Shown here piece by piece: positions 61,674 to 64,000 of a stretch of DNA of 64,000 nt (position 1 is its first letter; each line of letters begins with the position of its first letter). This DNA is from Bacteroides propionicigenes (GTDB lineage: Bacteria; Bacteroidota; Bacteroidia; Bacteroidales; Bacteroidaceae): positions 62,001-126,000 of the forward strand of contig NZ_JAHBBW010000009.1 of NCBI RefSeq assembly GCF_018390535.1. Direction: 5' to 3'. Below the pieces are notes generated by a model. The model made no database searches and was not told the DNA's origin. It saw nothing but the letters and a program-made list of their open reading frames with translations. The position numbers were made by a program, and so were the translations under genes.

Positions 61674-62037
61674 TGACAGAAAAACAAATTGTCTGGTATA
61701 TCTTACTTACAGAAGTAAAGATAGACAGTGACACCCAGTCTGTCACATCCCTGAGTGTAGCTCCATTGGCAGTCTTGCCGGAATTCCAGCGTAAGGGAAT
61801 TGGGGGGGGATGTTGATTCAGTAAGCCCATCAGAGGGCAGCACTTTTGGGTTACGGCACAGCAGTCGTATTGGGGCATAAAGAGTATTATCCTCGATTTG
61901 GCTATCGCAAGGCTATCGATTTAGGAATTGAATTTCCTTTCGAAGTCTCTCATGAATATTGCATGGTGGCTGAATTAATACCTGGAGCTACTGAGAATGT
62001 GAAAGGTATGGTTTGTTATCCAACTGACTTTAAATAG
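61674..62037 (+). pseudogene. GNAT acetyltransferase, frameshifted and with a nonsense codon
   Basis: The first frame reads TEKQIVWYILLTEVKI and SVAPLAVLPEFQRKGIGG (the acetyl-CoA-binding Q-x-x-G-x-G/A motif). A run of eight Gs (61802-61809) then shifts the frame. The next frame has ATG TTG ATT CAG TAA (stop 61822-61824), then AHQRAALLGYGTAVVLGHKEYYPRFGYRKA to the normal end. Two lesions make it inactive. The N-terminus also seems short for a GNAT protein. Confidence 0.85.
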
Positions 62038-62108
62038 TTTAACAAGTAAAATTCATTATATAACTCGGACTGGGTATTTCAATTTCCCAGTCCGTATTCT
62101 GATAGTAC

Positions 62109-62462
62109 TTATTCAATTGGAAGATTGTGTTGCTTCAAGAATGAAAGTTTATCCCAATACCCTCTTTGAAAGACGATTTTGTTATCTTTTACATGAAAAA
62201 ATCCGCATCCACGAAGTCCAAGAGAGTCTTTCCATTCCATGATAGCCCATTCGCCATCTTCAAAAATATTTTCCACCATACAAACCATTTTAGCAGTGGC
62301 AAATTCATTCACAAACATTTTGTAGATTGATTCTTTACCTATTATTGGTTCGTTTGCGACTTGATGATTTACTGCATTAGTAGCATACAGCTCTGCTATA
62401 TGATAAGCATCTGCTTTGTTAAAGCAATCTATCCATTTTTCCAAAACTTCTTTAGGCTTCAT
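62109..62462 (-). CDS. NTF2-like (SnoaL-type) protein
   Basis: The 117-residue protein has the SnoaL-like pattern (EVLEKWIDCFNKADAYHIAELYATNAVNH, EWKDSLGLRGCGFFHVKDNKIVFQRGYWDKLSFL). Such small alpha+beta barrels bind or isomerise small molecules; the substrate is not visible. It is single, convergent with the broken GNAT gene. Confidence 0.85.
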   Translation of the reverse strand: MKPKEVLEKWIDCFNKADAYHIAELYATNAVNHQVANEPIIGKESIYKMFVNEFATAKMVCMVENIFEDGEWAIMEWKDSLGLRGCGFFHVKDNKIVFQRGYWDKLSFLKQHNLPIE

Positions 62463-62550
62463 TTTTTATAAATTCTTAGGATTTTGATTCTGTAATAAAA
62501 ACAATCTGTTTGGATGCATAGATACTTGATTTTATTAATAATAGGCTATT

Positions 62551-63954
62551 CTATATTCTAAATCCTCTGGATTTTTGCTCTCTCTGCACCGAGTTACGTA
62601 GATTCTGCTGTAACTTTTCCCATTGTTCCTTAAACCATTGTACTATGGGTTGTCGGTTTATGGTCAGCATAAGCTTACCACTATCCATCGGATGTTTCTC
62701 AACCCTAAAAATATCATTCTTGATGTCAAATTTCCACCTGTGTTCTTCGGAATAAATTTTGCCACTACATTGTATGGATTCTTTCTTTGTCAAGAGGTTT
62801 TCTATCATGTCTTTGGTAAACCCGATAACAGCGCATAATTTTTCCATTCTCAACATCTCTTTGAACATGGGAAACCATTTGTGGGCTTTTTCAAGCAAGG
62901 TGCTCAATCGTGATATTTCCTTGTCTTTGGCTTCAAGTTCTTGATTATGTATTCTTTGAAGATTACGAATTTGTCTGCTATGCTGTTCCTGTATTTGTTG
63001 TATCTGAATTTTTAATTCATCAGTAGCTTTGTCCCGTTTGGTAATTTCCTGATGTAGCTGCTCGATGTGATGTTCCAGTTCTTTCAGCTTACCGCTTCCG
63101 AAAAGAGAACCTACACCGCTTGCTATGGCGGTAGCAGCATTGGTGGCTGTTTTCTTTAGTTTGTCCGTGCGTATCTCTGCTTTTACCTGTTTGAGTTCCT
63201 GTTCGGCAAGGCTTACTTGTTGTTCCTTGTGTCGCTTGGTTTCCTCTATACGTTGCAGTTCGGCTTTCTGCTTCTCAATGATGAAATCATTTCGTTCCAG
63301 ATGCTCTTTACCTGTGACAGCTTTTGCCTGTCCACGTTCCATCAGGAGAATATCGGAAGCAAGGGTCTGCATGGTTGCCATATCCTCGTCATTGAGCTTT
63401 CGGCTCTTTCCAGTTTCATGGTTCATCCAGTCGAATACGACATGAGCATGATAATTTGGTTTGAACCATCTGTTACCGACTTGGAAGCTCTCCTTGTCTT
63501 CTGCTTCCGGCTGACCGTTCAGCCAATGCCCTTCGTCTTTATGCAGGAAAATCTGTAGCGGAGTGATGCCCCAGCGTCTTTGGCACTCTTCACCGAATTT
63601 GCGTACATCAGCCAGTGTGGTGTCCGGTCTGATAAGCAATACTCCTTCACGGATGGGTGAGCATCCCGCCACCTTGATAATCTTTCCATTCTTTCCCTTG
63701 CGTTCCCTTTCCTTTTCCTGCATGGCACGTCCGGTCTTTTCCTTGACCATTTGCTTGATATTGTCATAATGAGTTCGCAGTTCGGGAGTGCCGAAGTCGG
63801 GATTTATCCACTGTTCGTTATCGGTGGAAAGTTCGGGAACGACATAGATTCTGGACTCCCCGATATTACGCATATACTCGGCAGTCCTTCGGTTGTGTGC
63901 CTCGCTCGATGCGATGTTGCAAGGCTTGATATGTATGCTTGATTTTGTTGCCAT
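62551..63954 (-). CDS. MobV/Mob_Pre-type relaxase (MobN2-like)
   Basis: The 467-residue relaxase has the N-terminal Mob_Pre domain (SSIHIKPCNIASSEAHNRR; LQIFLHKDEGHWLNG, then NYHAHVVFDWMNHETG with the metal-binding histidines). A long coiled coil follows (about 225-345; ELKQVKAEI, HIEQLHQEITKRDKATDEL). It nicks oriT of the mobilizable element for transfer by helper conjugative elements. Start is ATG 63954. The last 46 bases of the window are its upstream region, where oriT is usually found. Confidence 0.9.
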   Translation of the reverse strand: MATKSSIHIKPCNIASSEAHNRRTAEYMRNIGESRIYVVPELSTDNEQWINPDFGTPELRTHYDNIKQMVKEKTGRAMQEKERERKGKNGKIIKVAGCSPIREGVLLIRPDTTLADVRKFGEECQRRWGITPLQIFLHKDEGHWLNGQPEAEDKESFQVGNRWFKPNYHAHVVFDWMNHETGKSRKLNDEDMATMQTLASDILLMERGQAKAVTGKEHLERNDFIIEKQKAELQRIEETKRHKEQQVSLAEQELKQVKAEIRTDKLKKTATNAATAIASGVGSLFGSGKLKELEHHIEQLHQEITKRDKATDELKIQIQQIQEQHSRQIRNLQRIHNQELEAKDKEISRLSTLLEKAHKWFPMFKEMLRMEKLCAVIGFTKDMIENLLTKKESIQCSGKIYSEEHRWKFDIKNDIFRVEKHPMDSGKLMLTINRQPIVQWFKEQWEKLQQNLRNSVQREQKSRGFRI

Positions 63955-64000
63955 AGCTTCTTTCCTTTGTTTACAATTGATTTACTTTGCTCGCTTTCGC

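Larger units (their letters stand above)
59581..64000. mobile_element. NBU2-like mobilizable element integrated in tRNA-Ser, left part
   Basis: Directly after the tRNA-Ser 3' end come mef(En2)- and lnu(AN2)-like genes, the pair carried by NBU2, and a MobV-type relaxase gene. NBU2 is known to integrate at the 3' end of a serine tRNA gene. CCCTGTCTCTCCGCAA (59581-59596) is the probable attL. The integrase and right end are beyond 64000. The 59594-59919 stretch has no gene; it holds a small hairpin (GCTGA/TCAGC) and an inverted repeat TTTCAGGAC/GTCCTGAAA (59771-59796). Confidence 0.85.

Overview
The window is Bacteroidales DNA, most likely Bacteroides or a close relative. The evidence is -7 boxes of the TAnnTTTG type, RteC, NigD-like and TraE-N (Bacteroides type) gene families, and an NBU2-like element carrying mef(En2)- and lnu(AN2)-like genes in a tRNA-Ser. 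It is a mosaic of mobile elements around about 9.5 kb of ordinary chromosome.

(1) 1-20.5 kb is one end of an integrative conjugative element, ICE-1. It holds the coupling-protein C-terminus, an AlbA_2 protein, a DUF3945 protein and topoisomerase III on the + strand. On the - strand it holds a DHFR-like gene, a primase/helicase, an Xis-like HTH protein, RteC and an AraC-type protein. From 11.3 to 19.5 kb it carries a row of - strand genes separated by near-identical imperfect hairpin repeats, next to a tyrosine recombinase and a TetR regulator. Two of the genes are PoNi-type (DUF1910/DUF1911) immunity genes. This matches the recombinase-associated acquired interbacterial defence (rAID) clusters known from gut Bacteroidales: an integron-like store of orphan immunity genes.

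(2) 20.48-49.97 kb is a second element, ICE-2. It has a 3'-tRNA-Ser-like attachment sequence, an integrase, small HTH genes, a GHKL-ATPase/PD-(D/E)xK protein that looks like a defence gene, a giant methylase-helicase, MobC/MobB/MobA, an oriT-like hairpin region, and traA to traN. Seventeen in-frame TGA codons lie here, 13 of them inside recognisable genes and nearly all where tryptophan is expected. No gene in the 25.2-49.2 kb part ends in TGA; all stops are TAA or TAG. Four tiny ORFs with a Y[FY]D[ST]G motif followed by TGA flank a radical SAM gene between the traD-like gene and traE. ICE-2 stops abruptly inside traN, which is fused to the antisense 3' end of a chromosomal hybrid histidine kinase.

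(3) 50-59.5 kb is chromosome: the hybrid histidine kinase, a NigD-like lipoprotein, an ECF sigma factor with a membrane/beta-barrel partner, pflA, pflB and tRNA-Ser(UGA).

(4) 59.58-64 kb is an NBU2-like mobilizable element integrated at the 3' end of that tRNA: macrolide efflux, lincosamide nucleotidyltransferase, a broken GNAT gene, an NTF2-like gene and a MobV-type relaxase. It runs off the right edge.
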